IMG/VR virus record: IMGVR_UViG_3300024999_001520
Location: 40,300-104,299 of that record
DNA: 64,000 nucleotides
Origin: a virus
Reading direction: 5' to 3' (one strand)
A program made the position numbers and the translations under genes. The notes beneath the pieces are model-generated. The model made no database searches. It was not told the origin of the DNA and saw nothing but the letters and a program-made list of their open reading frames with translations. Positions 30,292-39,330 of the stretch are shown piece after piece (position 1 is the stretch's first letter; every line of letters starts with the position of its first letter).

Positions 30292-30879
30292 ATGGACGAG
30301 CTACTTAATAATCTAAATAATTCTTTAATTGACTATGCTCAAAATGATTTTTTATCATCAACTGAAATTAAGCTAGACAAAATATTGAACTGTTGCATTG
30401 CGCTGCTCCGTGCTAATGGGTATAAAGTAGCATCACCAGAGTTAAAAAAAGACTTAAAAATTAGTACTTACAAAGATTTACTGCAATATTTTAATAATCT
30501 GGTAGCTATACACTATGGTCCAGAGTTTGTATATTATAGAAATGATAGACATATAGCTGGACCTATAAAGAATTTTATTAATAAACGCATGAAAACAACA
30601 GGTTTAAGTCTTAAAGCTGCTAAACAAGAGTGCGCTCTAATAATAGAAGTTCTTTTTGATAATCTAAATGAGTTTAATTTCAAAACCCCACCAAGCGTAT
30701 CAATTTTTGATAATGCAAAATGTTCATGGATTATAGATAAAGTGCTTGGTATTATAAACAACAAAGTAATGAAAACAAGTGCTGATGAGTACATGCGTTT
30801 AGTAGATTCTGTTGGTAATTCTTATGAACAAGGCAGCGGTTTATTAGATCTGGATGCTTTATTGGCTGATGCTGATTAA
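30292..30879 (+). CDS. Unknown protein between clamp and RecA
   Basis: This 195-residue, largely helical protein starts 2 bases after dnaN, so the two are translationally coupled. It contains a central basic stretch (KNFINKRMKTTGLSLKAAKQ) and ends in an acidic tail (LLDLDALLADAD), reminiscent of the acidic C-termini of SSB-type proteins that recruit partners. No family is recognised. Its position in a clamp-X-recA order suggests a replication or recombination accessory factor; this is inference. Confidence 0.5.
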   Translation: MDELLNNLNNSLIDYAQNDFLSSTEIKLDKILNCCIALLRANGYKVASPELKKDLKISTYKDLLQYFNNLVAIHYGPEFVYYRNDRHIAGPIKNFINKRMKTTGLSLKAAKQECALIIEVLFDNLNEFNFKTPPSVSIFDNAKCSWIIDKVLGIINNKVMKTSADEYMRLVDSVGNSYEQGSGLLDLDALLADAD

Positions 30880-30891
30880 GGAGATATATTT

Positions 30892-31932
30892 ATGGCAAGT
30901 AAAAAAGCAGTTGTAGAGGAAAAAACACCAAGTTCCTTAGACGTAGCTAGAAAAGCTATACAGAAAAAATATGGTGATGTAATAACAACTATGGGTGAAA
31001 AAAGTGATGCCCCTCCCCCTACAATTTCTACCGGTAGTTTAGGTTTAGACAGTGCTTTGGGTTGTGGCGGGTTTGTTAAAGGACGTGTGTATGAAGTCTA
31101 TGGTCATCCGTCGGGCGGCAAAACTACCTTGACTATGAGCATAATTGCTCAGGCACAAAAACGTGGTATGACTTGTTGTTTTGTAGACGCGGAAAGAGCA
31201 GCAGATCCTAAGCTATTTAAAGCTATGGGGGTAGACATAAATAAGTTAATTGTTGTTGAGGCCTTTACTGGTGATGAAAATTTAGATGTTTTAGAAAGTC
31301 TAATTAGAACCGGTGAGATAGACGTAGCGGTGGTAGACAGTGTTTCTGCCCTAATACCCAAAGCGGAGGCTACCGCGGATATGGAAGATCAGTTTATGGG
31401 TTTATTAGCGCGTCTTATGAGTAAGGCCATGCGCAAGTTCGTTCCCCTGGCCGGCGAAACAGATACTTTATTGATATTTATCAATCAAGTTAGGAATAAG
31501 ATCGGGGCATACGGTGATCCTGAGACTACAACAGGTGGTGTAGCATTAGATTTTAGTGCCACCGGTAGAATAAAGGTTTCTGGCGGTGAAGCAAAATCAT
31601 CTCGTATAGAAGATGCCTCCGGGGAAGTTATAGGTCACCACACTTCTTTTTTAATAAAAAAGAATAAGTTTGGTAAGCCTTATAGAAAGGCAATGGTTCC
31701 TTTAATCTATGGAGTTGGTTATGACATATATTGGGAGTGTCTAAATTTAGCATTAGATTTAGGTATTTTAGAACGGGCCGGCGCATGGTATAAGTATAAT
31801 GGCAACAATATTGGTCAAGGTGAAATAAATGCTTTGGCTTTTTTAAGAGAAAATGAAATTGTGTTTAATGAAATACGTGATTGCATTATAATTGCGTTAG
31901 GGTTAAATGTGTACTATGAGCAAAATAGCTGA
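30892..31932 (+). CDS. recA: RecA recombinase
   Basis: This 346-residue protein aligns by eye with RecA. It has Walker A GHPSGGKTT at residues 71-79, the strand CCFVDAERAADP (usually FIDAEHALDP), Walker B VAVVDSVSALIPKAE, and the L2/ATP-cap region FINQVRNKIGAYGDPETTTGG with the conserved Q and PETTTGG. The N-terminal linker (SLDVARKAIQKKYGD) is RecA-like. It carries out strand exchange and recombination-dependent replication. A good AAGGAG precedes the ATG. The L2 loop is slightly shorter than in the common bacterial form. The 3' end overlaps the nuclease gene. Confidence 0.95.
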   Translation: MASKKAVVEEKTPSSLDVARKAIQKKYGDVITTMGEKSDAPPPTISTGSLGLDSALGCGGFVKGRVYEVYGHPSGGKTTLTMSIIAQAQKRGMTCCFVDAERAADPKLFKAMGVDINKLIVVEAFTGDENLDVLESLIRTGEIDVAVVDSVSALIPKAEATADMEDQFMGLLARLMSKAMRKFVPLAGETDTLLIFINQVRNKIGAYGDPETTTGGVALDFSATGRIKVSGGEAKSSRIEDASGEVIGHHTSFLIKKNKFGKPYRKAMVPLIYGVGYDIYWECLNLALDLGILERAGAWYKYNGNNIGQGEINALAFLRENEIVFNEIRDCIIIALGLNVYYEQNS

Positions 31933-32272
31933 CGACGTACATAGTGTGCTCAAACAATTGTTCCCTTATGATGATGTGGTGTCTGAACATTATGTCTATT
32001 ATAAGGGAACACGCTTATTTTTTGATTTTTATTTAAGGAAACTAAGTATATTATTTGAAGTTCAGGGCGCACAGCACACTAAATACATACGCCATTTTCA
32101 TGGTAGTGTTGAAATGTTTAGGGAGCAGAAGCGTAGAGATAATCTTAAATTAGAGTACGTAGCCAACACACCGCCCTTGACATTAGTATACTTTTATGAT
32201 AAACTGGATAAAATAACAAAAGAGTTAGTAATGCAACGTATATATAAAGCACAGCAGGGGGTAACTAAATGA
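31916..32272 (+). CDS. PD-(D/E)XK/Vsr-like nuclease
   Basis: I chose the ATG at 31916, which overlaps recA by 17 bases, over an upstream in-frame start at 31907. About 118 residues carry FDFYLRKLSILFEVQGAQH, where the Asp and Glu-x-Gln match the catalytic strand pair of the restriction-endonuclease fold, followed by a histidine and F...QKRRDNLK. This resembles DUF559/Vsr-type small nucleases. It may cleave recombination intermediates or damaged DNA, given its coupling to recA and the following gene. The fold assignment is moderately sure; the substrate is unknown. Confidence 0.6.
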   Translation: MSKIADDVHSVLKQLFPYDDVVSEHYVYYKGTRLFFDFYLRKLSILFEVQGAQHTKYIRHFHGSVEMFREQKRRDNLKLEYVANTPPLTLVYFYDKLDKITKELVMQRIYKAQQGVTK

Positions 32273-32532
32273 GTAATATTATAATCCCAGGAGATGTAAA
32301 TCCATTAAAACGTGGTAAAGACTGTGAAGACTTCGTACCTCTAGATGACGGTAGTCGTTCAGGGGATGCCAAATACTGTGATAAAAGTTTTGATTGTAGA
32401 CAAATTGGTATGAAGTCTGATCGAGCTGAGATAGTAGATTTGAAATCAGGCAAAGTAACTTCTATTGATTACCTATGTCAAGGGATATATCATAAAATGG
32501 GTGAAATGGACCCAGATGAACTTGCAAAATAA
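32269..32532 (+). CDS. Small unknown protein
   Basis: This 87-residue protein overlaps the nuclease stop by 4 bases (ATGA), so it is translationally coupled. It has three cysteines (DCEDF, KYCDKSFDC) and a conserved-looking C-terminal helix (DYLCQGIYHKMGEMDPDEL). It is acidic overall and has no recognised family. The position among replication genes suggests an accessory role that I cannot specify. Confidence 0.45.
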   Translation: MSNIIIPGDVNPLKRGKDCEDFVPLDDGSRSGDAKYCDKSFDCRQIGMKSDRAEIVDLKSGKVTSIDYLCQGIYHKMGEMDPDELAK

Positions 32533-32549
32533 CTTAGGATAATTCTTTT

Positions 32550-33005
32550 ATGCAAAAAGATTTAAATGCCTCAACCCATATTAATGTAGATAAAGATTTT
32601 ATAGATAGTATTTTTGCCTATAATGTACGTAATTTAGAAATTACTGATAGTCTTATATTAAGTCAATATGTTATAGCTTTGTCACAATACTTAATATATT
32701 TTAAAAGCAAACTAAATGAAAATAAAGTTGAGATTCGCCGAAAGCAGCGTTTTATTGATAACACTATTAATCAGCTCTTAACAAAGGAATTAATAAAAGA
32801 ATACAAGACTAAGAAAGATGCCTCCGCTTATTTAATAGATAACACCGAAAATTTATATAAAATACAGGTTGAAATGGATGATCTTAAAGATCAAGAATTT
32901 TTATTGGATGGTGTTGATAAAACAATATCTGAATTAATAGCTTCATTCAAAAGAGAACTAACCCGTCGGGAGAACGAACAATGGCAGACACGCAAGGAAA
33001 GATGA
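32550..33005 (+). CDS. Helical coiled-coil-like protein, unknown
   Basis: This 151-residue protein is almost all alpha-helical, with long charged heptad-like stretches (YFKSKLNENKVEIRRKQRF and ENLYKIQVEMDDLKDQEF) suggesting a coiled coil. Its 3' end overlaps the helicase start by 25 bases. In phages a small gene just before the replicative helicase is often a helicase loader or recombination mediator, but no loader motif is visible, so this is only a positional guess. Confidence 0.45.
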   Translation: MQKDLNASTHINVDKDFIDSIFAYNVRNLEITDSLILSQYVIALSQYLIYFKSKLNENKVEIRRKQRFIDNTINQLLTKELIKEYKTKKDASAYLIDNTENLYKIQVEMDDLKDQEFLLDGVDKTISELIASFKRELTRRENEQWQTRKER

Positions 33006-34420
33006 TGAGTTTACACGCCGCCAAAGAACATTTTTGTTCTTATATGGATGAGCGCATTTTATTGTCATTGGCTATGAACAACATAGACTGTTTATATACA
33101 TTAGAGTCCCGTTTAGATAAAACAGATTTTCTTAGTCCTGAACATTCTACCCTATACACTATATTAAGATATATGGTTAGTAGTATGGATATAAAATCCT
33201 TTGATATTCCTGCTGTCATTGATTGTGCTAAAAATAATCAAGCATTAGACATGCTTGGTGGTAGTAAATACTTATATGCGTTACATAGTATGGCTTTAAA
33301 TCCTCAGAATTTAAATGCGCATATAGAAAAAGTTCTAGACGCTAGCGGTAAATACAAACTATATAGCAGTGTATGTCATGCTAACGATTTACTGATGGCT
33401 AATAATTCTCTGGCTGTAGATCTTGTAGCTAAAATTGAGGCTGATATTTTAGACTTAGTAACAGGTCCTTCATTAAATGAACCACATGATTTAGCCGAAG
33501 GTGTGGTAGATTTCCTAGCAGATCGTAAAGAAAATCCTGTAACTCAAACTGGTTTAAGTACAGGCTTTCCCATTTTGGATAGACAGATCGATGGTTTAAC
33601 TAATGGTGCTCTGCATGTGATCGCGGCTAGAAAGAAGATGGGTAAAAGTGCTTTTTTAGCCGCCATAGCCAGATATGTTGCTTTTACTTTAAAATTACCT
33701 GTCTTATATGTGGACACGGAGTTATCTTTTGAAGAATGGCGTACACGTAATATAGCAGGGCTTTCAAGGGTGGAAGAGCGTAAAATAAAACATGGTAGTT
33801 GGAATGACTCGGAAGGCATGTTATTGGACAAAGCTGGTCGTATCATGGAAAAGAATAAATTATTTCATGTATACATGCCTGGGTATAGCGTTGATAAGCT
33901 TATAGCCTTATATAAAAAATTTAAATTAAAGCACAATATAGCTCTGGCAATTTTTGACTACATAAAAGAACCTGACTTAAAAAGCGTTAATGGGGAGCGT
34001 AAAGAGTATCAAATACTTGGTGATGTAACAACCAAATTAAAGGATATGGCCGGGCAGCTTAACATACCAGTGTTAACCGCAGTGCAATTAAACAGAGCTG
34101 CCGATATAGCAGACAGTGATAAAATAGCACGTTACGCCGATATTGTAGCCTATTGGGACATGAGGGATCAAAAAATATTAGAACAGGAAAAAATTGAATT
34201 TGGCGAAGACAAAACTCGTGGTAATTTTAAATTGGTCATTAAAGATACGCGAAGAGGCGGCGCCACCCCTGATGAAGGTATAACATACTTCTTTAAAAAA
34301 CAAAATCTTGTAATTACAGAGACCTTAGCTCCTATGCAGCCAGTAGACTACACAAAAAATATAGTTAACTTTGGTTCAACCACCACAGGAAATATAAATG
34401 ACGACGACACACTCGTTTGA
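32981..34420 (+). CDS. dnaB: Replicative DNA helicase, DnaB family
   Basis: The protein has 479 residues. The N-terminal about 150 residues fit the DnaB N-domain (ERILLSLAMNNIDCLYTLESRL ... FLSPEHSTLYTIL). The RecA-like motor follows (GLSTGFPILDRQIDGLTNGALHVIAARKKMGKSAF) with Walker A at about 216-223, where the usual first Gly is Ala, then VLYVDTELS, Walker B LAIFDYIKEP and the glutamine strand LTAVQLNR. It unwinds DNA ahead of the polymerase and should pair with the primase encoded next. The ATG at 32981 has GGGAGAA upstream; a second ATG at 33002 is possible but less well placed. Confidence 0.92.
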   Translation: MADTQGKMMSLHAAKEHFCSYMDERILLSLAMNNIDCLYTLESRLDKTDFLSPEHSTLYTILRYMVSSMDIKSFDIPAVIDCAKNNQALDMLGGSKYLYALHSMALNPQNLNAHIEKVLDASGKYKLYSSVCHANDLLMANNSLAVDLVAKIEADILDLVTGPSLNEPHDLAEGVVDFLADRKENPVTQTGLSTGFPILDRQIDGLTNGALHVIAARKKMGKSAFLAAIARYVAFTLKLPVLYVDTELSFEEWRTRNIAGLSRVEERKIKHGSWNDSEGMLLDKAGRIMEKNKLFHVYMPGYSVDKLIALYKKFKLKHNIALAIFDYIKEPDLKSVNGERKEYQILGDVTTKLKDMAGQLNIPVLTAVQLNRAADIADSDKIARYADIVAYWDMRDQKILEQEKIEFGEDKTRGNFKLVIKDTRRGGATPDEGITYFFKKQNLVITETLAPMQPVDYTKNIVNFGSTTTGNINDDDTLV

Positions 34421-35441
34421 AAATAGTTTTAAAGATAAATTGCAGTATATTAAAGCAACAGTTGATCCACAATTTTTATTAGAACATTTAGGATTTAAAG
34501 TATTTAATAAAAATAGACATGAGCTACGCTGTGCCTGTAAAGTCCATGGTGGGGACAATGAAACTTCTTTTAGATTTAATCTGGAAACACGTACCTGGGT
34601 ATGTTTTAGTCATAAATGTCATGATATTTATGGTAATGATATTATAGGCTTAATTAAAGCAACCAACGGCTGTAATTTTATGGCCGCGGTAGAGTATTTA
34701 AAAAATATGGTTGGTGGTATTGATGACTTTGATACTAAAATAGTTGCTTATAAATACCGTAAGCAGCGAGAAGATCACACAGCAACTTTTTTTCCAGAAA
34801 GACATGTGCCTGCTATTGTATCCGAAAGTAACTTATTAAAATTTAAACAATTCAGATCTGATCGTTTCATAAAAGACGGTTTTAAACAAGAAACATTGGA
34901 TTATTTTGAAATAGCAGGTGGCTATACTGATAAGAATGATCCGTATATAAGAGACATAATTCCTATCAGAGATTCTGATGGTTACCTTGTAGCTTATAGT
35001 CTTAGAGATATACGTGATGACGTTAGCGACAATAAGAAAAAATATAGGTTAACACCAGACTTTGATAAGGACAGTGTTTTATATAATTTAAACAATATTA
35101 AAGATTTATTGTTAATTAAACCTTTAATACTGGTTGAAGGTTTCAAAAGTGTTTGGCGTCTGTATGAGTATGGTATTCATAATGTAGCCGCTGTTATAGG
35201 ATCTAGCGTTACTATTGGTCAATTAAATCTTATTATGTCTTTTGCTTACCAAGGCTGCGTGTTATTTTTTGATAATGACCCTGCGGGTATTCTATGTACT
35301 TCTAAGGCCTGTGAAGATTTAAATGGTAAAATAAAAGTCATCCCTCAATTTATAACAGAAATTGACGAAAAAGGTAAAGGGTTAGATCCATCAGATCTTA
35401 CAAAAGAACAAGTACACACTTATTTAAATGGGTTATTTTAA
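34398..35441 (+). CDS. dnaG: DNA primase, DnaG-type (zinc finger plus TOPRIM)
   Basis: This 347-residue protein is shorter than bacterial DnaG (about 600) and lacks the helicase-binding C-domain. The N-terminus has a variant zinc finger (LRCACKVHGG ... WVCFSHKC) in a CHC2-like context with TSFRFNLETRTW. The catalytic core includes IIPIRDSDGYLVAYSLRDIR and a TOPRIM segment, PLILVEGFKSVWRL then CVLFFDNDPAG, with the acidic Glu and DxD residues. It makes RNA primers, which RNase HII (59237) could help remove. It overlaps dnaB by 23 bases. The call is confident; the helicase interaction must differ from that of DnaG. Confidence 0.88.
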   Translation: MTTTHSFENSFKDKLQYIKATVDPQFLLEHLGFKVFNKNRHELRCACKVHGGDNETSFRFNLETRTWVCFSHKCHDIYGNDIIGLIKATNGCNFMAAVEYLKNMVGGIDDFDTKIVAYKYRKQREDHTATFFPERHVPAIVSESNLLKFKQFRSDRFIKDGFKQETLDYFEIAGGYTDKNDPYIRDIIPIRDSDGYLVAYSLRDIRDDVSDNKKKYRLTPDFDKDSVLYNLNNIKDLLLIKPLILVEGFKSVWRLYEYGIHNVAAVIGSSVTIGQLNLIMSFAYQGCVLFFDNDPAGILCTSKACEDLNGKIKVIPQFITEIDEKGKGLDPSDLTKEQVHTYLNGLF

Positions 35442-35770
35442 TGGATGCTTATATTGGGGAAAATTTTGTTAGTTTGGTGGGTAAGATAACTAAACCTAAT
35501 TTTAAAGAATTAGACAATAATAACTTTATGTTTAAAGCCTCTTTGGCACTACCAGCAGCGGATAGCCCAGGTTATCAGTATATAAAAATCTGTGCTTGGG
35601 GTAGCATGGCTGAGGCTTTAAATGAAGTAGTGCCAAAAACGTTTGTAAAGATACATGGTCACATTGAAGAAAGTAGTTATAATGGACAATGTAGGCATTG
35701 TGGTGGTTTTGACAAGAAGTATTGGACAGAAGTTATAGTAGATAATTTTATAGTATTAAAAGGAGATTAA
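35441..35770 (+). CDS. SSB-like OB-fold protein
   Basis: This 109-residue protein overlaps the primase stop by one base (TAATG). Strands SLVGKITKPNFKEL, FKASLALP, YQYIKICAWGSMAEAL and TFVKIHGHIEESSY resemble the single-stranded-DNA-binding OB fold, where the W-x-x-x-A segment is typical. An unusual feature is a small cysteine insertion before the last strand (CRHCGGFDKKYW), which may hold zinc. The acidic C-terminal tail of bacterial SSB is missing. It probably coats single-stranded DNA at the fork. OB fold likely; exact function inferred. Confidence 0.65.
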   Translation: MDAYIGENFVSLVGKITKPNFKELDNNNFMFKASLALPAADSPGYQYIKICAWGSMAEALNEVVPKTFVKIHGHIEESSYNGQCRHCGGFDKKYWTEVIVDNFIVLKGD

Positions 35771-35771
35771 T

Positions 35772-36170
35772 ATGGTAAATAGATTAGATGTAGATCCCAT
35801 ATCTTTGGTAGATTGGGCGGTAGAATCAAAACAAGTGGGTACGCCTACAATAGCTTTATTACCGGCAAGAAATTACTATTTCAAAGTTTATGGTAAGCAT
35901 AAAATAACCATACCACGTAAAGGCAGTTATTATGAATTAGCACCAGATTTTTTTTCTGAATCTGATGGGGAATTTAATTTATTGGATGAAAAAAACGCTG
36001 TTATGTATCTACCAGCGATATCAAAAGTCCTTTTTGCTACGGCACAATATCCCGATCTAAAAGAAGGTGAATTGTTTGCGCCAATAGCTTTAAAATTTAA
36101 TGAGAGCACCGTGGATATTTATGGGCAAATTATCAGTATGTTAGCACCTACAGGAGGGGATCAATTATGA
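35772..36170 (+). CDS. Unknown replication-block protein
   Basis: This 132-residue protein starts one base after the SSB-like gene, after AAAAGGAG. It has a beta-rich central part (NYYFKVYGKHKITIPRKGSYYEL) and a C-terminal helix. There is no family I recognise. It overlaps the next gene by 4 bases, so it is part of the same coupled operon and may serve replication. Confidence 0.45.
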   Translation: MVNRLDVDPISLVDWAVESKQVGTPTIALLPARNYYFKVYGKHKITIPRKGSYYELAPDFFSESDGEFNLLDEKNAVMYLPAISKVLFATAQYPDLKEGELFAPIALKFNESTVDIYGQIISMLAPTGGDQL

Positions 36171-36535
36171 GTTGTGTTAAATGCAATTATACAGGAGAAA
36201 CAGTTTTTTTTAAAGAGGAGTATCCGTGTAAATGTGGTGATACTGTTATTGTTGACTACAATATATGTCCGGAATGTGGTAGTTTCTGGCGTAATTGCGG
36301 CGACACTCTTTTAGATGAGGTTGACATTATTGCTGATGTCGAATTAAGAGACATGATGCTGGCAATAGAAGGTATTGAAACCCTTTTAGGATTAGATGAA
36401 GATATCCCAACCAACACCATGGCGGATTGTATAACTCGTTGTGTAAAATGTAATTCTGTTTCTTATAAAATGACTGAAAATAAATATAAATGTCCTGTTT
36501 GCTCTACTGAATGGGAGGTATTAGCAGGTGTCTAA
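36167..36535 (+). CDS. Double zinc-ribbon protein
   Basis: This 122-residue protein starts after GGAGGGG. It shows CVKC ... CKCGD ... [11 protein letters not shown] in the N-terminal half and CVKCNS ... CPVCSTEW in the C-terminal half, so two zinc-ribbon units separated by an acidic helix. Such small proteins usually bind nucleic acid or protein partners. It overlaps the DnaJ-like gene by 8 bases; DnaJ itself has a zinc domain, so the two may form a chaperone-type pair, but that is only a guess. Confidence 0.55.
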   Translation: MSCVKCNYTGETVFFKEEYPCKCGDTVIVDYNICPECGSFWRNCGDTLLDEVDIIADVELRDMMLAIEGIETLLGLDEDIPTNTMADCITRCVKCNSVSYKMTENKYKCPVCSTEWEVLAGV

Positions 36536-37277
36536 TCATTACAAAATATTAGGTGTTTCTAATGGAGCGACTACGGATGAAATTAAAAAAGCCTACCGTA
36601 AATTAGCTAAGTTACATCATCCTGATAAGAATCAAAATGACCCCACAGCAGAGGAAAATTTTAAGCGTATAAACGAAGCTTATGAGATTTTATCAGATGA
36701 AAATAAACGACGTAATTACGACAATTCCCTTAATGGATATACTAATGCTTTTGATATGCTGTTTAGAAACGCACGTCCTCAGCCAGACAGGCCTACACAA
36801 GGGCAAGATTTAAGATATGTCGTTGATATACCCTTGTATGCTTTTATATTAGGAGCGGAAAGATCCATACAAGTATCCTACCCTGATCCTTGCCCTGCGT
36901 GTAATGGTACAGGGGCCGCTAGTTTTGCTACATGTACTCCTTGTAATGGGGCTGGGCGTTTAACTAAAATACAAGAAGCTCAAGGTATGAGAATGCATTC
37001 AACTACTACATGTAATCACTGCCGTGGTAAAGGTAGAATTATTAAAGATCAATGTGTAACTTGTGATGGCCTTGGTATGACGATGGTGGATAATGTTGAT
37101 ATCCCTTTTGTTGTACCACCCGGCGCCAAAGATAAAGATATTGTAAAATTATATGGGCAAGGACCAAAAGGCACTTTTGGAGGGCCTGCTGGCAATATCT
37201 TTATTCAGCTGCGGATGAAACTGCCAAGCAAAGAAACGCTGACGGCAGAACAAGAGGAGGTTCTTAGATCTATATGA
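36528..37277 (+). CDS. DnaJ-like co-chaperone, short form
   Basis: This 249-residue protein starts at GTG inside the previous gene, after GGGAGG. A clear J domain has the HPD triplet at residues 31-33. A short linker follows, then all four zinc motifs [24 protein letters not shown] and CVTCDGLG. The C-terminal substrate domain is cut short after one beta-domain ([25 protein letters not shown]), so the dimerisation part of full-length DnaJ (about 375) is absent. It should recruit the host DnaK, perhaps to remodel replication complexes as known for phage lambda. The domain call is confident. Confidence 0.9.
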   Translation: MSNHYKILGVSNGATTDEIKKAYRKLAKLHHPDKNQNDPTAEENFKRINEAYEILSDENKRRNYDNSLNGYTNAFDMLFRNARPQPDRPTQGQDLRYVVDIPLYAFILGAERSIQVSYPDPCPACNGTGAASFATCTPCNGAGRLTKIQEAQGMRMHSTTTCNHCRGKGRIIKDQCVTCDGLGMTMVDNVDIPFVVPPGAKDKDIVKLYGQGPKGTFGGPAGNIFIQLRMKLPSKETLTAEQEEVLRSI

Positions 37278-37813
37278 ATATACTAAGCTTGGATGTTTCC
37301 GCCGCCTCCACTGGTTGGTGTGTATTGCAGGACACAGGTATATATTTTGGGGTCATAAAAACAAACGCTAAATTGCAAAATACAGAAAGATTGTTGACAT
37401 TTAAAACAGAATTGTGTAAAATATTAAAAACGTATAAACCTACAAACATAGTTATTGAAGACATATTTGTAGGACTTAATGCTTCTACTATAAAAGTGCT
37501 TGCTGAATTTGCCGGTGTTGCTAAACTTACATGTAAAGAGGTGGTTAATATAGTACCATACATAATAAGTACCAATACGGTAAAAGCCTACTATAAAGCT
37601 AAAAAGAAAGAAATGATTTTTAATTTTATGCTGGATATTTTAGAACAGCATTGGGAATATAAACACTATAATGACATAGTAGATGCCTTAGCACAAGTCA
37701 TATGCTATACTGATATAGTACTTAATCTTAAAGCATTTAGATTTACGGAAGAGTATGGTTATTTTTATAAAATTGAAGATCCTCTTCACAATCATTTAAT
37801 TCGGGGTGTATAA
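37274..37813 (+). CDS. RuvC-like Holliday junction resolvase
   Basis: This 179-residue protein overlaps the DnaJ-like gene by 4 bases. It has the RNase H-fold resolvase pattern: first strand [16 protein letters not shown] with Asp7, then [11 protein letters not shown] with Glu62, and a late acidic motif [10 protein letters not shown]. These match the catalytic Asp/Glu set of RuvC. The length fits RuvC (about 170). It would cut branched recombination or replication intermediates before packaging, alongside RecA and the Cas4-like nuclease. The family call is firm; dimerisation and sequence preference are untested. Confidence 0.8.
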   Translation: MNILSLDVSAASTGWCVLQDTGIYFGVIKTNAKLQNTERLLTFKTELCKILKTYKPTNIVIEDIFVGLNASTIKVLAEFAGVAKLTCKEVVNIVPYIISTNTVKAYYKAKKKEMIFNFMLDILEQHWEYKHYNDIVDALAQVICYTDIVLNLKAFRFTEEYGYFYKIEDPLHNHLIRGV

Positions 37814-38973
37814 TGGTAAATAATGAGGGCATTAAAATAAGTGCTACACGCATAAGTACTTTTTTGCAATGTAAGCAGAAATACTGGTTTAACTATTATG
37901 ATAAATTACCTAAAATAGATAATCCGGTATTTAAATTAGGTACAGCTGTTCACATTGCCTTGGAGTTGGCTGGAAATATCTGGCGGGAAAAAGAGAAGTT
38001 CACTAAAAAAGATAAAGAAACTATTATTAATAAGTTTAAAGAAGTCTCTGTAAAAGAAGGAATTGATGATTTTTCCGTACACCAAACAGGTATAGAATTA
38101 GTAACTAATAGAATAAATGATTTTATACATGAAGGGCACAAAATAATAAGCTTAGAAACTCCCTTTGGTTATAAAGGTGGTGTAGATGTAATCACCAAAG
38201 AAGGTGTGCCGTTGTTGGGCGCTATTGATAAAGTATTACAGGTAGATGAAGACACCATTCTAATTGTGGACTATAAAACATCTAAAACTGCACCTACACC
38301 GGATCAACTAAAAACAGACAAACAGTTGTCTATGTATGATTTGGTAGCCAGTATATTGTGGCCTGGAAAGCGTATTATAGTTAGCCTTGACTTGTTAAAA
38401 CATGAGATGTTATATTCTTATCGTACACCAGAAGAACGGGCTGCTTTTTCTGAATATCTTAGATTAGTGTACGATTCCATGCTTTCCTTGAAAGAGCAGG
38501 ATGTAAAAGCCACAATAAACACATTTTGTCCTTGGTGTGATTTTAGAGAATATTGTAATGCGTATAAAGAGGCATATACAAATTCGAACGGCAAATTTCA
38601 AGAAGCGTATCGTTTAGATAACAGTGCTTTGGTCGATGAGTGGCAACAAGTTAAAAAGATGAAAAAAATATATGAAATGCGCGAGAAAGAACTATCTTTA
38701 CTTCTTATGGATCGTATAAAAACTACTGGTATAAATGTACAAGTAGACGACAAAGAAGTTTATGTTAGACAAAATAGTAGAGCAACTTACGATATTAGCG
38801 CGGTTAAACAAATAGTACCACAAGAGTATCTATTGAATATGGTATCTTTAAATAAATCAGACATTGAAAAATATATGGATAAGAATCCCGCAGCCAAGGC
38901 TAAAATAGTAGATAGCATGACTGTGAATTTTACAACACCTTTTTTAGATGTACGTAAAATAAAAAATAAATGA
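37813..38973 (+). CDS. Cas4/RecB-family PD-(D/E)XK nuclease with Fe-S cluster
   Basis: This 386-residue protein overlaps the resolvase stop by one base. Features: ISTFLQCKQKYWF with a lone Cys20, then the histidine helix LGTAVHIALE, the PD-(D/E)XK core GAIDKV ... ILIVDYKTS, and the QLSMYDLV helix. Three late cysteines (239, 242 and 248, in CPWCDFREYC) together with Cys20 form a 4Fe-4S signature as in Cas4 and AddB. The product is a single-strand or end-processing exonuclease, probably for recombination. No Cas1 or Cas2 gene or repeats occur in this window, so a CRISPR role is unlikely. Confidence 0.85.
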   Translation: MVNNEGIKISATRISTFLQCKQKYWFNYYDKLPKIDNPVFKLGTAVHIALELAGNIWREKEKFTKKDKETIINKFKEVSVKEGIDDFSVHQTGIELVTNRINDFIHEGHKIISLETPFGYKGGVDVITKEGVPLLGAIDKVLQVDEDTILIVDYKTSKTAPTPDQLKTDKQLSMYDLVASILWPGKRIIVSLDLLKHEMLYSYRTPEERAAFSEYLRLVYDSMLSLKEQDVKATINTFCPWCDFREYCNAYKEAYTNSNGKFQEAYRLDNSALVDEWQQVKKMKKIYEMREKELSLLLMDRIKTTGINVQVDDKEVYVRQNSRATYDISAVKQIVPQEYLLNMVSLNKSDIEKYMDKNPAAKAKIVDSMTVNFTTPFLDVRKIKNK

Positions 38974-39321
38974 AAAGACATACAATTGACTTTATAAAAG
39001 CACAGTTTGAAAAGTATGGTTACACACTTATTGATGACATTTATATAAACGCAAGCACTAAATTGTGGTGCCTGGAAAGATAAGATTTATAAAGAATCGA
39101 TAAAATATAGAGATAATAACGTTTGTAGAAATCCTTACTGTTTTGGTATAACTAAGGAGTTAACTATCCATCATATAAATTATGACAAGGAGGATTGCAG
39201 ACCTATTAATTTAATAACTCTATGTAGAAGTTGTAATTCTCGTGCTAATACTGATAGAATTTGGCACGAGAACTGGTATTCAATTTTAATGCGTAATCGT
39301 GGAAGATTACTAAACAATTAA
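38970..39321 (+). pseudogene. Frameshifted HNH endonuclease next to the intron
   Basis: The ATG at 38970 overlaps the nuclease stop and opens a frame beginning MKRHTIDFIKAQFEKYG. This matches the usual N-terminal repeat of phage HNH proteins but stops at TAA about 38 codons on. From 39067 a frame shifted by one base gives the HNH part: NVCRNPYCFG, LTIHHINYDK and LCRSCNSRAN, ending at 39321. The zinc cysteines and the His-His-Asn core are intact, so the active domain could still be made if internally started, but the whole gene is broken. It may be the degenerate homing endonuclease of the intron 57 bases downstream. Confidence 0.75.
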
Positions 39322-39330
39322 GGAGTTTCT

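Noticed and set aside
37813-38973. Cas4-like gene as part of a CRISPR adaptation module
   Set aside because: No Cas1, Cas2, other Cas genes or direct-repeat arrays occur in the window; the neighbours are recombination genes.
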